Assembly: GCF_015182285.1 (NCBI RefSeq)
Contig: NZ_PRDM01000006.1
Coordinates: forward strand, 434,001-498,000
Direction of reading: 5' to 3'
DNA: 64,000 nucleotides
DNA from: Flavobacterium hungaricum
GTDB taxonomy: Bacteria; Bacteroidota; Bacteroidia; Flavobacteriales; Flavobacteriaceae
Both the position numbers and the translations under genes were made by a program. Shown here piece after piece: positions 8,149 through 17,249 of the stretch. Under the pieces are notes generated by a model that saw nothing but the letters and a program-made list of their open reading frames with translations, was not told the DNA's origin and did not search any database. The first letter of the stretch is position 1. Each line of letters opens with the position of its first letter.

Positions 8149-8604
8149 TTATTTCTTTAAACCAATTTGTCTTTTAGCTTCTCCCACCACAAAAGCAACA
8201 GAATTCGCAATATTAAAACTGCGGATCAATTTGGACATCGGAATAGTCAGGTGATTGTCAAACAAAGCTAAAACTTCTTTACTCAAACCGACACTTTCTT
8301 TGCCAAAAACCAGCCAGTCACCGTCTTGAAATTCGGTCTCCAAATACGATTTTTCAGCATGCGAACTCATCAAAAACACACGGGATTTATCAGGAATCTG
8401 CTGCATCCATTCTGCTACATTTTGATATTCGGTAACATCCAAATGCACCCAATAATCCAAACCCGAACGTTTTAGATTTTTATCATTAATCACAAACCCA
8501 AACGGATGAATTAAGTGCAGACGACTTTCGGTTCCCACGCACAAACGTCCAATGTTTCCGGTATTATTTGGTATTTCTGGTTCTACAAGAACTATGTTTA
8601 GCAT
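8149..8604 (-). CDS. trmL: tRNA (cytidine(34)-2'-O)-methyltransferase
   Basis: A short SPOUT methyltransferase (151 residues) that methylates the 2'-O of the wobble base of certain leucine tRNAs. Diagnostic segments are EPEIPNNTGNIGRLC at the start, GLDYWVHLDV in the middle, VFGKESVGLS, and the knotted SAM site IPMSKLIRSFNIANSVAFVV at the end. Length is normal for TrmL, which lacks the extra RNA-binding domains of TrmH. It is followed after one base by the 162-residue membrane protein. Confidence 0.93.
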   Translation of the reverse strand: MLNIVLVEPEIPNNTGNIGRLCVGTESRLHLIHPFGFVINDKNLKRSGLDYWVHLDVTEYQNVAEWMQQIPDKSRVFLMSSHAEKSYLETEFQDGDWLVFGKESVGLSKEVLALFDNHLTIPMSKLIRSFNIANSVAFVVGEAKRQIGLKK

Positions 8605-8617
8605 TTTGTTTTTTTTT

Positions 8618-8762
8618 AAGGTTCAGAGGTTCAAAGGTTCAGAGGTTCAAAGGTTCAAAGGTTCAAAGGTTCAGAGGCTCAAAGGCTGAAGGCGGGCAGA
8701 TAATTATCTAATTTTCTAATTGCCCAATTATCTAATTGCCCAATTATCTAATTATCCAATTG
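8618..8762. repeat. Two adjacent short tandem repeat tracts
   Basis: From 8618 to about 8690 the unit AGGTTCA(A/G) is repeated about ten times. From about 8698 to 8762 the unit AATTATCTAATTGCCC is repeated about four times with variation. The second tract runs into the stop codon and last codons of the pseudouridine synthase gene (stop at 8748-8750). Related AGGTTCAGAG text is seen near 62990-63010 upstream of a transketolase gene, so this is a dispersed simple repeat of the genome. Confidence 0.8.
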
Positions 8763-9320
8763 AAAGTCGTTCACTTCGCGTACTTCACCTGCTTTTAAGT
8801 TTTGCAAATATACATTTCCTACACGAACACGAACCAATCTTAAAGTCGGAAAACCAACCGCAGCAGTCATTTTTCGCACCTGACGAAATTTTCCTTCTCT
8901 CACCGTGATCGAAGCCCAAGAAGTAGGACCGTGGCGTTCGTCTCTGATTTTTTTGGCCCGGATACCAAAATCTGGAACCTCAGTAACAATAAAAGCTTTG
9001 CACTTTTTTGTTTTGTATTTCCCGCCGTCAAGCCCAATTTCGACACCATGCTGCAGTTTTTCTATAGCTTCTGGAGTAATAACACCATCAACCTGAACAT
9101 AATATTCTTTATCTACCTTTTTGCTGCGAACCAGCTCGCTCATGTTTCCGTCGGTAGTCAAAAGCAGTAAACCTTCAGAATCTTCATCTAAACGCCCGAT
9201 TGCCATCGTTCCTTCCGGAAAATCAAATAATTCGCCTAGAAGCTTTTTCTTTCGCTTCAGCTCATAAATAAACTGACTCAGATAGCCGTAAGGTTTAAAA
9301 AGAATAAAATGTCTGTGCAT
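8748..9320 (-). CDS. rluE: 23S rRNA pseudouridine synthase, RluE/RsuA family
   Basis: A 190-residue RsuA-type pseudouridine synthase without an S4 domain, which is the RluE layout. The catalytic aspartate lies in GRLDEDSEGLLLLT (residues 42-55). The second family motif is KFRQVRKM, and YYVQVDG lies between. RluE modifies U2457 of E. coli 23S rRNA; the exact target here is inferred. The last codons overlap a short repeat tract, which may vary between strains. A good promoter lies upstream at 9338-9372. Confidence 0.9.
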   Translation of the reverse strand: MHRHFILFKPYGYLSQFIYELKRKKKLLGELFDFPEGTMAIGRLDEDSEGLLLLTTDGNMSELVRSKKVDKEYYVQVDGVITPEAIEKLQHGVEIGLDGGKYKTKKCKAFIVTEVPDFGIRAKKIRDERHGPTSWASITVREGKFRQVRKMTAAVGFPTLRLVRVRVGNVYLQNLKAGEVREVNDFQLDN

Positions 9321-9337
9321 GCTGTAATTTTAGACTG

Positions 9338-9372
9338 CAAAGATAGTTTTGTTTGAAAAGATTAAAAGCAAA
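9338..9372 (-). promoter_or_regulatory. Bacteroidota promoter of the pseudouridine synthase gene
   Basis: On the minus strand TTTG (9372-9369), 23 bases, then TATCTTTG (9345-9338). Both boxes fit the consensus, and the ATG lies 17 bases beyond the -7 box. Confidence 0.6.
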
Positions 9373-9523
9373 ATCGATTCTAATTCGGCTGTTTCATTTT
9401 GCAGCCCCTGCTATACAAACAAGCTATCATTCCCAGCTTGATAAACCCAAAGCAATGTTAAATGACTTATTTTTCAAAATTAGAATTCGTAATATTATGA
9501 TACTAACGAAAAACGATAATGTC

Positions 9524-9895
9524 ATGGAAAGTAATAATTTAGGAACAAAAAAGATAAACGGCACTCAAAAAAAAACAGACGAGAAAGGTAAAAATGTTTC
9601 GCACGATAAAGATTTAAAAGATCCGAATTTGAAACGTGAAATAGTAACAGATGCCGATGGTGATAAAAAAATCGTAGAAAGAGCCCGAAACGAAAACGAA
9701 GATATCCCGACTAAAATTCCAAAAGCCGCTGCCGATAATCCCAATTCAAATCGAGGGGTTTCAACAGACGAAGAGGCTCAAAAAACGGTTGAGAATAAAG
9801 ATAAAAATTCTGATATAGCAGCAAACCGATATCCAAACTCACATCCCGACAATCATAAAGATCGTGGAAATATGAAATTGGATGAAGACGAATAA
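9524..9895 (+). CDS. Small highly charged, probably disordered protein
   Basis: I start at ATG 9524 (MESNNLGTKKINGTQKKTD), giving 123 residues; an ATG at 9497 and a longer open frame from 9353 exist, but their residues are unlike the rest. The protein is almost free of hydrophobic residues and rich in Lys, Asp, Glu and Asn (GKNVSHDKDLKDPNLKREIV, SHPDNHKDRGNMKLDEDE). No domain is recognised. The composition suggests an intrinsically disordered, perhaps stress-related or hydrophilin-like protein; this is inference from composition only. Confidence 0.6.
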   Translation: MESNNLGTKKINGTQKKTDEKGKNVSHDKDLKDPNLKREIVTDADGDKKIVERARNENEDIPTKIPKAAADNPNSNRGVSTDEEAQKTVENKDKNSDIAANRYPNSHPDNHKDRGNMKLDEDE

Positions 9896-10054
9896 TATAC
9901 TAATACGAAATTTTTAACAGAAATTGATCATTTTAATATCAAATAACATTTGATTAGCACTAAACGTTAATCTTATTGTAAACCCTTAAAGCATTGAAAA
10001 TTTTAGGTCATTGCCTTTGTAAATTAGAGGTATCAATTTTAAAATATTTATAAA

Positions 10055-10807
10055 ATGGCACTTTTAGAAAATAAAGTAGCTTTTGTATCTGGCGGCGGTT
10101 CAGGAATCGGACGCGCAGTTGCAGAAGCCTACGCTAGAGAAGGAGCAAAAGTAGTAGTAGCGGATATCAATGTAGAGCACGGTGAAGAAACCGTAACAAT
10201 TATAAAAGAAAAGGGCGGCGAAGCTTTTTTCATTAAAGGAGATTCGTCGAGTGCCTCTGACAACAAACACATGGTTGAGGTTACGGTATCAAAATACGGC
10301 CGATTGGATATTGCCTGCAACAACGCCGGAATGGGCGGACCAGCAAAACCAACTGGAGAATACGAACCAGAAGCTTGGGACAAAGTTATTGCACTTAACT
10401 TAAACGGTGTATTTTATGCCTGTCGCTATCAACTGGAACAAATGGAAAAAAACGGCGGCGGCAGTATCGTAAATATTGCCTCTATTCATGGGCAGGTTGC
10501 GGCACCGCTAAGTCCGGCTTACACCGCTTCTAAACACGGTGTTGTTGGATTGACTAAAAATATTGCAGTAGAATATGCTCAAAAAAACATTCGCTGTAAT
10601 GCTGTCGGTCCAGGTTATATTGAAACAGCATTACTAAAAGACAATCTGAACAAAGACATGATGGATGCTGTTGCAGCAAAATCGGCTATGAACCGATTAG
10701 GAACGGCAGAAGAAATTGCGGAATTAGTGGTTTTCTTAAACTCTGATAAATCCTCTTTCACCACCGGAAGTTATATTATTGCCGATGGAGGTTATACAGC
10801 AGTATAA
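10055..10807 (+). CDS. SDR family oxidoreductase
   Basis: A classical short-chain dehydrogenase of 250 residues. The nucleotide site GGGSGIGRA is at residues 13-21, followed by the structural NNAG, and the catalytic tetrad is met by Ser in NIASIHG and YTASK (Tyr-x-x-x-Lys). ADINVEHGEE after strand 2 has an acidic residue that favours NAD over NADP. The end RLGTAEEIAELVVFL and ADGGYTAV is typical. Substrate is unknown. It is a single gene with a strong terminator at 10835-10866 and a weak -7 box (TGCCTTTG, 10012-10019). Confidence 0.92.
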   Translation: MALLENKVAFVSGGGSGIGRAVAEAYAREGAKVVVADINVEHGEETVTIIKEKGGEAFFIKGDSSSASDNKHMVEVTVSKYGRLDIACNNAGMGGPAKPTGEYEPEAWDKVIALNLNGVFYACRYQLEQMEKNGGGSIVNIASIHGQVAAPLSPAYTASKHGVVGLTKNIAVEYAQKNIRCNAVGPGYIETALLKDNLNKDMMDAVAAKSAMNRLGTAEEIAELVVFLNSDKSSFTTGSYIIADGGYTAV

Positions 10808-10834
10808 TAGTCAAAAAAATATATTTTTTCAGCA

Positions 10835-10866
10835 AGCAGTAAACTTTTTGTTTACTGCTTTTTTTG
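10835..10866 (+). terminator. Rho-independent terminator after the SDR gene
   Basis: Perfect 10-bp stem AGCAGTAAAC / GTTTACTGCT with a five-T loop, followed by a run of T. The 243 bases from here to 11109 are AT-rich non-coding DNA containing the promoter region of the large secreted protein. Confidence 0.9.
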
Positions 10867-11074
10867 TGCAATAAATCCTTTGAATTGTAGGAAATTCGCA
10901 GGTTCTGCAGTTTTTATAAATAGAAGTTTTGTTGAAATATGTGTTAAATTTTGGGGTGTTTGTTGGTTTTATTTTATAATATTAAAAGCATTGTTGTTTT
11001 TTGTTAAATTATATTTATAATTTTATAAGCATTAACTTTAAGGTTTCGTAATACTCGCTTAACTTTAAAGGCTC

Positions 11075-11082
11075 TAAATTTG
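11075..11082 (+). promoter_or_regulatory. -7 box before the secreted phosphatase/nuclease gene
   Basis: TAAATTTG matches TAnnTTTG and ends 27 bases before the ATG. A -33 box at the usual distance is not clear. Two copies of TTAACTTTAA(A/G)G at 11033-11042 and 11059-11070 lie just upstream and could be a direct-repeat operator. Confidence 0.45.
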
Positions 11083-11109
11083 ATTTCTAAAAACTCTATT
11101 TTTTAACGT

Positions 11110-14100
11110 ATGAAAAAACTTTACTATTCACGCCGGATTTTGGCTTTATTATGTTTTTTTGGATGCTTTTCTGGAACCATTCTTTCCCAGACAAATCCTG
11201 CTAAGCAGCCACTTCCTTACAAACAAAATTTTGATAATTTAGCAGCAAATTCAACTTCTTACCCCGCAGGTTTTCAAGGATGGCTTGTAAGTGCGAGTCA
11301 AAATACAAATGAATATGCTACAGGTTTGTCAGGAGACCGCGGCTTGATTGCGAGCAGTACCGCAGCAGTAAACAGCGGTAACATTCATAATTATAATGGA
11401 AAAATCGGTTTTTTAAATACCACTTCTGCCGATTTCGCAATTGGTTTTGCTTTTTCAAGTTCTGGCCTCACTGGGGTTCGGGTTATATATGATGCTATGG
11501 TAATTCGTAATCCTTATGATGGAACAGCGGCTTATCGCCTTCAGGAAATGGCACTTCAATATCGAGTTGGAACTTCAGGAATATTTAAAAACCTGCCGAC
11601 AACGGCATATTCTAACAACAGTACTGTTCAACAAACGGGAGCTGTTACCACTCCGTTAAATTTACAAACCACCAAGATTACGGTGATACTTCCTGCAGAG
11701 TGCGATAATCAGGACGAAATTCAAATTAGATGGATTGCAAGATTAATTTCTGGGACATCAGGTTCTCGTCAATCTTATGCGATTGATAATATTGATATAA
11801 ATGCCGACTACACGGCACCAGTAAATGAAACTGGATTTCCAACAGCAGCCAATATATCCGCAACTACTTTTAATTTTTCTGAAAAGTTAAATGAAGCGGG
11901 CAAAACGTATTATGTTTTACTAGCCGGCGGCAGTGCTGCACCAACAGCTGCTCAGGTAAAAGCAGGACTTGATGCAGGTGGAACTGCGGCTTTACAAGCG
12001 GGGTCTTTAGATATTATAAATGCAGCAACTGCATATACTAAAAATTTTACAGGTTTAACTGCCTCAACTGATTATGCTGTATTTTCTGTTGCTGAGGATA
12101 TTTATGGAAACATACAAACTGTAGTAAACAAAGTAGATGTTACCACAACTGCAACCGCATTACCGGTAATTTCGACAACAGTAAGTGCTCTTGATTTAGG
12201 TCTTTCCGAAATAAACATTGAATCAGTATCTAAAAGCTACCAAATCCAGGTAAGTGATCTTGCCAATGATTTAGCAGTAAGTGTTACTCCAAATTTTTCG
12301 ATCTCAAAAGATAATGTAACATTTGGCTCAACGCTTACTTATGCCGCAGCTGATTTTGCTTCAAATGCTTCACAGACGGTTTATGTAAAGTTTAATCCAA
12401 ATTTAGGAGGTGCTTTTACAGGTCAGATTACACATGAGTCGACTGCTGCAATTGCCAAACACATCTCTTTAACGGGAAGAGGAATTAATCCTTACATTCA
12501 AAATTTTGATGATCCGAATGTGTTAAACAACAGTGGCTGGACACAGTATGATGTCGCGGGAACTGCCAATAAATGGGCATATACAGCTGTCGCTAGAAAT
12601 GTAAATTCTGGAACTGGAGCAGTTTTAATGAACGGATTTTCAGACAGCGGCGCTAGTAAAGACTGGTTGATTTCTCCAAAATTACGTTTAGATTCTTTTG
12701 ATAAATTACCATTGCTGTCTTTCTATTCTCGTAAATTCTACGCTGGACCTTCTTTAAAATTAATGGTTTCTACTAATTATGATGGAGTAAGCAGTCCAGA
12801 AACTGCGACTTGGACAGAAATTGATGGAAATTTTCCTTCCACAACTGGATCTTATGTTCAGTCACAATATATTGAACTTACAAATTATAAAACAGACCAT
12901 ACTTATTTAGCTTGGGTTTATGAGACAACTGCCGGCGGTAATAATTTAGCTGCAGAGTGGTCATTTGATGATTATCTGATCACAAACGAATCAGGTTATG
13001 TTGCTTCAAATCCAGTTTTAGATTTTGGAACTGTCGATCAAAATACTATTTCTGCCTCACAATCTTTTAGTTTTAAAGCAAAAGGATATGGAGATGTTGT
13101 AGTTACTGCTCCAACGGGTTACCAATTGTCTTTAGATAACAGCTTATTTCAAAATAGTGTTTCGTTGACAGAAGCCGATGCACTTGCTGGAAAAACATTG
13201 CATGCGAGATTTGTTCCAACAACCAAAGAGTTTAAAATTTCCGGATCTCTTACTGTAACAGGGACTTCACTAAATAAACAAGTTGGTTCTTTAACAGGAT
13301 CTTCTCTTCCAAAAGCAGAAACCTTTGATGTTGTAACTTATAATTTAGAGTTTTTTGGTGCTCCGACTTCGGCTTACGGGCCAAGTGATAAAGCGTTGCA
13401 ATTAGAAAATGTTTCTAAAGTAATGAACAAATTAGACGCTGATGTTTATGTAGTTCAGGAAGTTTCGAGCGATGCTCAGATTGATGCTTTGATTACCAAA
13501 ATTAATGTAAACGGAAAAACATTCGATAAAGCCACTTCAACCTCATGGTCTTATTCATGGGATCCGAATTCAGATCCAAGTTTTCCTCCTCAGAAGTTAG
13601 TGGTGCTTTATAATACGCAAACTACTACTTTGAAGAATACACGTGTTATGTTTAAAGAATTCTATGATGACTTAAGAAGCGGTGCTCAAACATTGGCTAA
13701 CTATCCGGGTGGTACCAGCAGTAGTTTTTTCTCTTCAGGACGTTTGCCGTACATGGTTACTTTAGAAACGAATGTTAACGGAGTTAAAAATGAAATTAAA
13801 TTTATTGATCTTCATGCCCGTGCCAACAGCGGATCGGATATTTCACGTTATAATATGCGTAAATACGACACTCAGGTCTTAAAAGACAGCTTAGATGCTC
13901 ATTACGCAGCTTCTAATATCATTCTTTTAGGAGATTACAATGATGACGTAAAAGCTTCGGTTATTACGCCAAATCCGTCTTCTTACGAAGCTTTTGTAAA
14001 TGATACTAACAATTACAAAGCTTTAACATTGGAAATTAGTCAGGCTGGAGCTTATAGTTTTTTAAGTTCAGGAGGATTTTTAGATCATATTACAATTTCT

Positions 14101-14517
14101 AACGAATTGTTTGACCAGTATGTTGCAGGTTCTACAGCGGTTTATGATCCTCGTAATGATATTGCGAGTTACACCACTACGACGTCTGACCACGGACCGG
14201 TAATTGCCCGTTTCCAATTGAAACAGGATGTATTGTCAACGCCGGATTTTGCAAAAAACAACTATTATGTAAAAGCCTATCCGAATCCGATATCAGACTT
14301 TGTAAGTTTTGATGTAAAAACTACACCAGACAGGAATTTAAAAATTAGATTGTACGATATCAACGGACGCGCGATTGGAAGTCCGATCAGTGTCAAGAAT
14401 GAAGACGAAATCAGTACGACAGTGGTTTCTGTAAGCAATTTGAATGCTGGGTTTTATTTCTACACTGTTTCAGAAAATAATAAAATAATTTTTAAAGATA
14501 AATTGGTTAAAAAATAA
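11110..14517 (+). CDS. Secreted multidomain endonuclease/exonuclease/phosphatase protein with type IX sorting domain
   Basis: A 1135-residue secreted protein. Residues 1-27 are a signal peptide. Residues about 35-230 and 460-635 are jelly-roll-like modules of the choice-of-anchor kind (YKQNFDNLAAN; YIQNFDDPNVLNNSGW). Between them are Ig-like repeats around 245-350 and 355-455, and another at about 640-735. Residues 738-1040 form an endonuclease/exonuclease/phosphatase domain: VTYNLEFFG, VQEVSS with the catalytic Glu, LGDYNDD, and the final SDHGPV with the catalytic His. Residues 1056-1135 are a type A type IX sorting domain (AYPNPISDFVSF to KDKLVKK). It probably hydrolyses extracellular DNA or phosphoesters at the cell surface. 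A single-gene unit bounded by terminators. Confidence 0.92.
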   Translation: MKKLYYSRRILALLCFFGCFSGTILSQTNPAKQPLPYKQNFDNLAANSTSYPAGFQGWLVSASQNTNEYATGLSGDRGLIASSTAAVNSGNIHNYNGKIGFLNTTSADFAIGFAFSSSGLTGVRVIYDAMVIRNPYDGTAAYRLQEMALQYRVGTSGIFKNLPTTAYSNNSTVQQTGAVTTPLNLQTTKITVILPAECDNQDEIQIRWIARLISGTSGSRQSYAIDNIDINADYTAPVNETGFPTAANISATTFNFSEKLNEAGKTYYVLLAGGSAAPTAAQVKAGLDAGGTAALQAGSLDIINAATAYTKNFTGLTASTDYAVFSVAEDIYGNIQTVVNKVDVTTTATALPVISTTVSALDLGLSEINIESVSKSYQIQVSDLANDLAVSVTPNFSISKDNVTFGSTLTYAAADFASNASQTVYVKFNPNLGGAFTGQITHESTAAIAKHISLTGRGINPYIQNFDDPNVLNNSGWTQYDVAGTANKWAYTAVARNVNSGTGAVLMNGFSDSGASKDWLISPKLRLDSFDKLPLLSFYSRKFYAGPSLKLMVSTNYDGVSSPETATWTEIDGNFPSTTGSYVQSQYIELTNYKTDHTYLAWVYETTAGGNNLAAEWSFDDYLITNESGYVASNPVLDFGTVDQNTISASQSFSFKAKGYGDVVVTAPTGYQLSLDNSLFQNSVSLTEADALAGKTLHARFVPTTKEFKISGSLTVTGTSLNKQVGSLTGSSLPKAETFDVVTYNLEFFGAPTSAYGPSDKALQLENVSKVMNKLDADVYVVQEVSSDAQIDALITKINVNGKTFDKATSTSWSYSWDPNSDPSFPPQKLVVLYNTQTTTLKNTRVMFKEFYDDLRSGAQTLANYPGGTSSSFFSSGRLPYMVTLETNVNGVKNEIKFIDLHARANSGSDISRYNMRKYDTQVLKDSLDAHYAASNIILLGDYNDDVKASVITPNPSSYEAFVNDTNNYKALTLEISQAGAYSFLSSGGFLDHITISNELFDQYVAGSTAVYDPRNDIASYTTTTSDHGPVIARFQLKQDVLSTPDFAKNNYYVKAYPNPISDFVSFDVKTTPDRNLKIRLYDINGRAIGSPISVKNEDEISTTVVSVSNLNAGFYFYTVSENNKIIFKDKLVKK

Positions 14518-14534
14518 TTGTTTTGAATACAATA

Positions 14535-14568
14535 AAAAAGGCAGTCTAATTGAAGACTGCCTTTTTTT
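14535..14568. terminator. Bidirectional terminator between convergent genes
   Basis: Stem GGCAGTCT / AGACTGCC with a six-base loop, an A run on the left and a T run on the right, so it can end transcripts from both the secreted protein gene and the convergent MepB-like gene. Confidence 0.88.
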
Positions 14569-14583
14569 ATTTTTAAAAGAAAT

Positions 14584-15102
14584 TTATTTTGAAGCAACTA
14601 GTTCTTGAAGTTGATCCAGATTAAAACGGTCTTTACCTTCAAGAGAGAAAAAAAACTCCAGCTGCCACTTTTGAGTTTTCTGCGCTTGTCTGCTCGAAGT
14701 TTCGTCCCAGGGCGGATAAACGCGTGTGGCTCTAATACCTTCTTTTTTTAAAGTAGAAAAAACACCTTTTTCCAGCAGGATATTTTTAGGAAAAACAAAC
14801 ATTCCCCAATTTTCATCTTTTCGAACACTAATTAGAACAAAATCTATGGGATCAGAATAATCAAAAGGTTCTATAATCCCGCTTTGATTTCGTTTCCATA
14901 AAGTAACAAATTGTCCCGTTTTTGCAGGCGTGATTTTAGCTTCTCGGTAACAGATTTTTTTGTTTTGAAGTTGAAAACGATACGCACTGTATTCTTCGCT
15001 TTCTTTTTCTTTTGCTAAAAGAGAAAGTTCTAGATTGTGAGCTGTAAAAAGCTCTTGAACCTGCAGTAAAGCAGCAGGAATTGAATGGGGATTAAATGTC
15101 AT
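14584..15102 (-). CDS. MepB family protein
   Basis: A 172-residue protein matching the MepB family, named after a gene of the staphylococcal mepRAB operon whose function is unknown. Characteristic segments are REAKITPAKTGQFVTLWKR (about residues 53-71), MFVFPKNILLEKGVFS, and RVYPPWDETSSRQAQKTQKW. Length is normal. It is monocistronic, ending at a shared terminator, with its start 42 bases from the stop of the anti-sigma gene, which runs in the same direction. Confidence 0.85.
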   Translation of the reverse strand: MTFNPHSIPAALLQVQELFTAHNLELSLLAKEKESEEYSAYRFQLQNKKICYREAKITPAKTGQFVTLWKRNQSGIIEPFDYSDPIDFVLISVRKDENWGMFVFPKNILLEKGVFSTLKKEGIRATRVYPPWDETSSRQAQKTQKWQLEFFFSLEGKDRFNLDQLQELVASK

Positions 15103-15143
15103 TTTATGAAAAAATATTTTTGAAATTTACATCAAAATATCTT

Positions 15144-17249
15144 TTAAAACGAAACATTCAAACCAAAATTAAGTCCCCATTGAAATTGATTGAAAGACTG
15201 GCTGTTCAAAGGATTAATATAATAATTCATCGCAGGCTCTACAAAAACATTGGTCTTTTTATAAACACGGTATTGCAGCGTGCTGCTTAGAGTCGAACCA
15301 TAAACATAATCATTTGCATTAATGTTTTGTCCGAGGGACTGCCCGTCGAGCGTTACGGTATTCGAAATCAGTTTTCCGACAAAACCTCCTGTATTTAAAT
15401 TAATGCTTGCTTTATTTCTGTTGAAAATAGAATACGAAACTTCCAGAGGCATTTCGATGTAACGCAGGTTTTGATCCAGATTACCACTTTGAATGTTTTC
15501 GCTTGCCGCTAACTGCTGGCTGTTTGTCGGAACAAAAATAAAGTCAGCATTTCCAGTAATTTTATCTGCCGAAGAAAGCTGTGCGTTGTAAAAATCACTA
15601 GAAGTAAAAAACGCTGTGTTTTTAGCATTCATATAAGAAACATTGGCCACGCTTTGTCCGAGCTCATTAATTTTTAATCCAGATCCAACAGCCCATTTTT
15701 TGTTGATTTTATAAGATGTTTTTACACCGTATGCGCTGCTCTGTTTAGAATCGTTTACGCTTCCGAGTGTTTTATTATTTCTATAATTTTCAGAATTAGC
15801 AACTCCCGCATATAAAGCAACCGCCCACTTTTCTTTTTGTGTTGTTTTTTTGTCTTCTTTATCGTTTTCTGGATCTTTTATGATTTCTGGTGTCAAAATT
15901 CCCTTTTCTAAATTTTGAAGTACCGCCAATTGTACAGAATCCTGCTTCGTTAACGCTTCTCCAAACTTAGAGGTGTTTTTAGCATTCTCTTCTTGATTCA
16001 GTGCCAATGCTTTCTCAGAAACTGCAGTTTCCTTTTTAGAACTTGATTTACTCGGATCAGAAGCCTTTTTATTTCCGGCATTCAATTCTGGGCTCAACGC
16101 AAGATAAGGATTGTCGGCATTGTTCGTGTTTCCGAAAATTGTACTGCCGCTATTAGTTTTTGGATTACCGAAATTGCTATTTCCTTTTAAGCTGTTGTTT
16201 TTATCCTTTTTGTGAATATTAGATGCTGTTTTTTGCTCTTCAAAAGCATTTGTAAACGGACTTTCAACAGATGAATTAAAACCTTTTGTTTTTCCAAAAA
16301 CTGCTTTTTCAGCAGGAATTTCTGGTGTTGTTTTTTTGTTCTTCGCGTTCGCTGCATTTGATTCCGCTATTGCGCGATTTTTAGCAGTAATATTTACATC
16401 TGGAACCACTGTAACTGAATTGGCAGTATTTTGTTTTTGAATTTTAGCATTAGAATTCAAATACTCAGAACCTTTATTGTTTTTAGAATCCGACTCAGAA
16501 TAAACATAACTTGACTGCTGATTAAAGCCGTTTGAAGAATTGCCTAACTGCTCTTTTACGATCAAAGATTCTTTCTTATCTAAATTTGATTTAGTTTGAT
16601 TGTTTTGAATTTTAGCATTAGAATTCAAACGTTTTGAATCTTTATTATTTTTAGAATCCGACTCAGAATAGACATAACTTGACTGCTGATCAAAGCTGTT
16701 TGAAGCATTATCTAACTGCTCTTTTACGATCAAAGATTCTTTCTTATCTAAATTTGTTTTAGTTTGATTGTTTTGAATTTTAGCATTAGAATTCAAACGT
16801 TTTGAATCTTTATTGTTTTTAGAATCCGACTCAGAATAAACATAACTTGACTGCTGATTAAAGCTGTTTGAAGAATTGCCTAACTGCTCTTTTACGATTA
16901 TAGATTCTTTTTCACTTGCATTCCTAGTTTGTTGTTTGGTTTCGTTTTTCTTGATCGATTCTGTTTTATGCGGATTAGGATGAGGTGTTTTTTCGTCCAG
17001 AACTACTTTTTGAGTGCCGTCGTTAGTGTTTAAATCAAAATTTTTGTTTTCAAGAGCTTTAAAGTGTAAAATAGAAGGAAGCATTAAACCCAATAACAAG
17101 CATGCTGCAGCCGACCACCAAAGAATAGCTCTCTTTTTCTTTTTTGGTTTGTCTAATTTCTCTTCAATCTGTGCCCATAATTCTGGCGGCGGAACACTTG
17201 AAAAGTCTTCCATTGGAGAGAAAATATTTTCTATTTTTTGCTTTTTCAT
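15144..17249 (-). CDS. Putative dual-membrane-spanning anti-sigma factor with C-terminal outer-membrane barrel
   Basis: A 701-residue protein starting in a 4-base overlap with the ECF sigma gene. Residues 1-40 form a short cytoplasmic segment (PPELWAQIEEKL) like the sigma-binding part of Bacteroidota anti-sigma factors. Residues 41-60 are one inner-membrane helix. Residues about 65-465 are hydrophilic, low in complexity and include three tandem 56-residue repeats (114-280). Residues about 470-701 resemble a small outer-membrane beta-barrel (alternating pattern, KEKWAVALYAGVA, ending FGLNVSF with terminal Phe). This architecture equals the dual membrane-spanning anti-sigma (Dma) proteins reported in Bacteroides. 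There is no signal peptide, so the first helix must anchor it in the inner membrane. Confidence 0.82.
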   Translation of the reverse strand: MKKQKIENIFSPMEDFSSVPPPELWAQIEEKLDKPKKKKRAILWWSAAACLLLGLMLPSILHFKALENKNFDLNTNDGTQKVVLDEKTPHPNPHKTESIKKNETKQQTRNASEKESIIVKEQLGNSSNSFNQQSSYVYSESDSKNNKDSKRLNSNAKIQNNQTKTNLDKKESLIVKEQLDNASNSFDQQSSYVYSESDSKNNKDSKRLNSNAKIQNNQTKSNLDKKESLIVKEQLGNSSNGFNQQSSYVYSESDSKNNKGSEYLNSNAKIQKQNTANSVTVVPDVNITAKNRAIAESNAANAKNKKTTPEIPAEKAVFGKTKGFNSSVESPFTNAFEEQKTASNIHKKDKNNSLKGNSNFGNPKTNSGSTIFGNTNNADNPYLALSPELNAGNKKASDPSKSSSKKETAVSEKALALNQEENAKNTSKFGEALTKQDSVQLAVLQNLEKGILTPEIIKDPENDKEDKKTTQKEKWAVALYAGVANSENYRNNKTLGSVNDSKQSSAYGVKTSYKINKKWAVGSGLKINELGQSVANVSYMNAKNTAFFTSSDFYNAQLSSADKITGNADFIFVPTNSQQLAASENIQSGNLDQNLRYIEMPLEVSYSIFNRNKASINLNTGGFVGKLISNTVTLDGQSLGQNINANDYVYGSTLSSTLQYRVYKKTNVFVEPAMNYYINPLNSQSFNQFQWGLNFGLNVSF
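16410..16910. repeat. Three in-frame 168-bp tandem repeats inside the anti-sigma gene
   Basis: The block TTTTGAATTTTAGCATTAGA recurs at about 16435, 16603 and 16771, a period of 168 bases. Each unit encodes 56 residues, e.g. KES(I/L)IVKEQL, SSYVYSESDSKNNK and LNSNAKIQ. The first two units in protein order are nearly identical, the third is more diverged. The repeats extend the predicted periplasmic part by about 112 residues. Confidence 0.92.
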
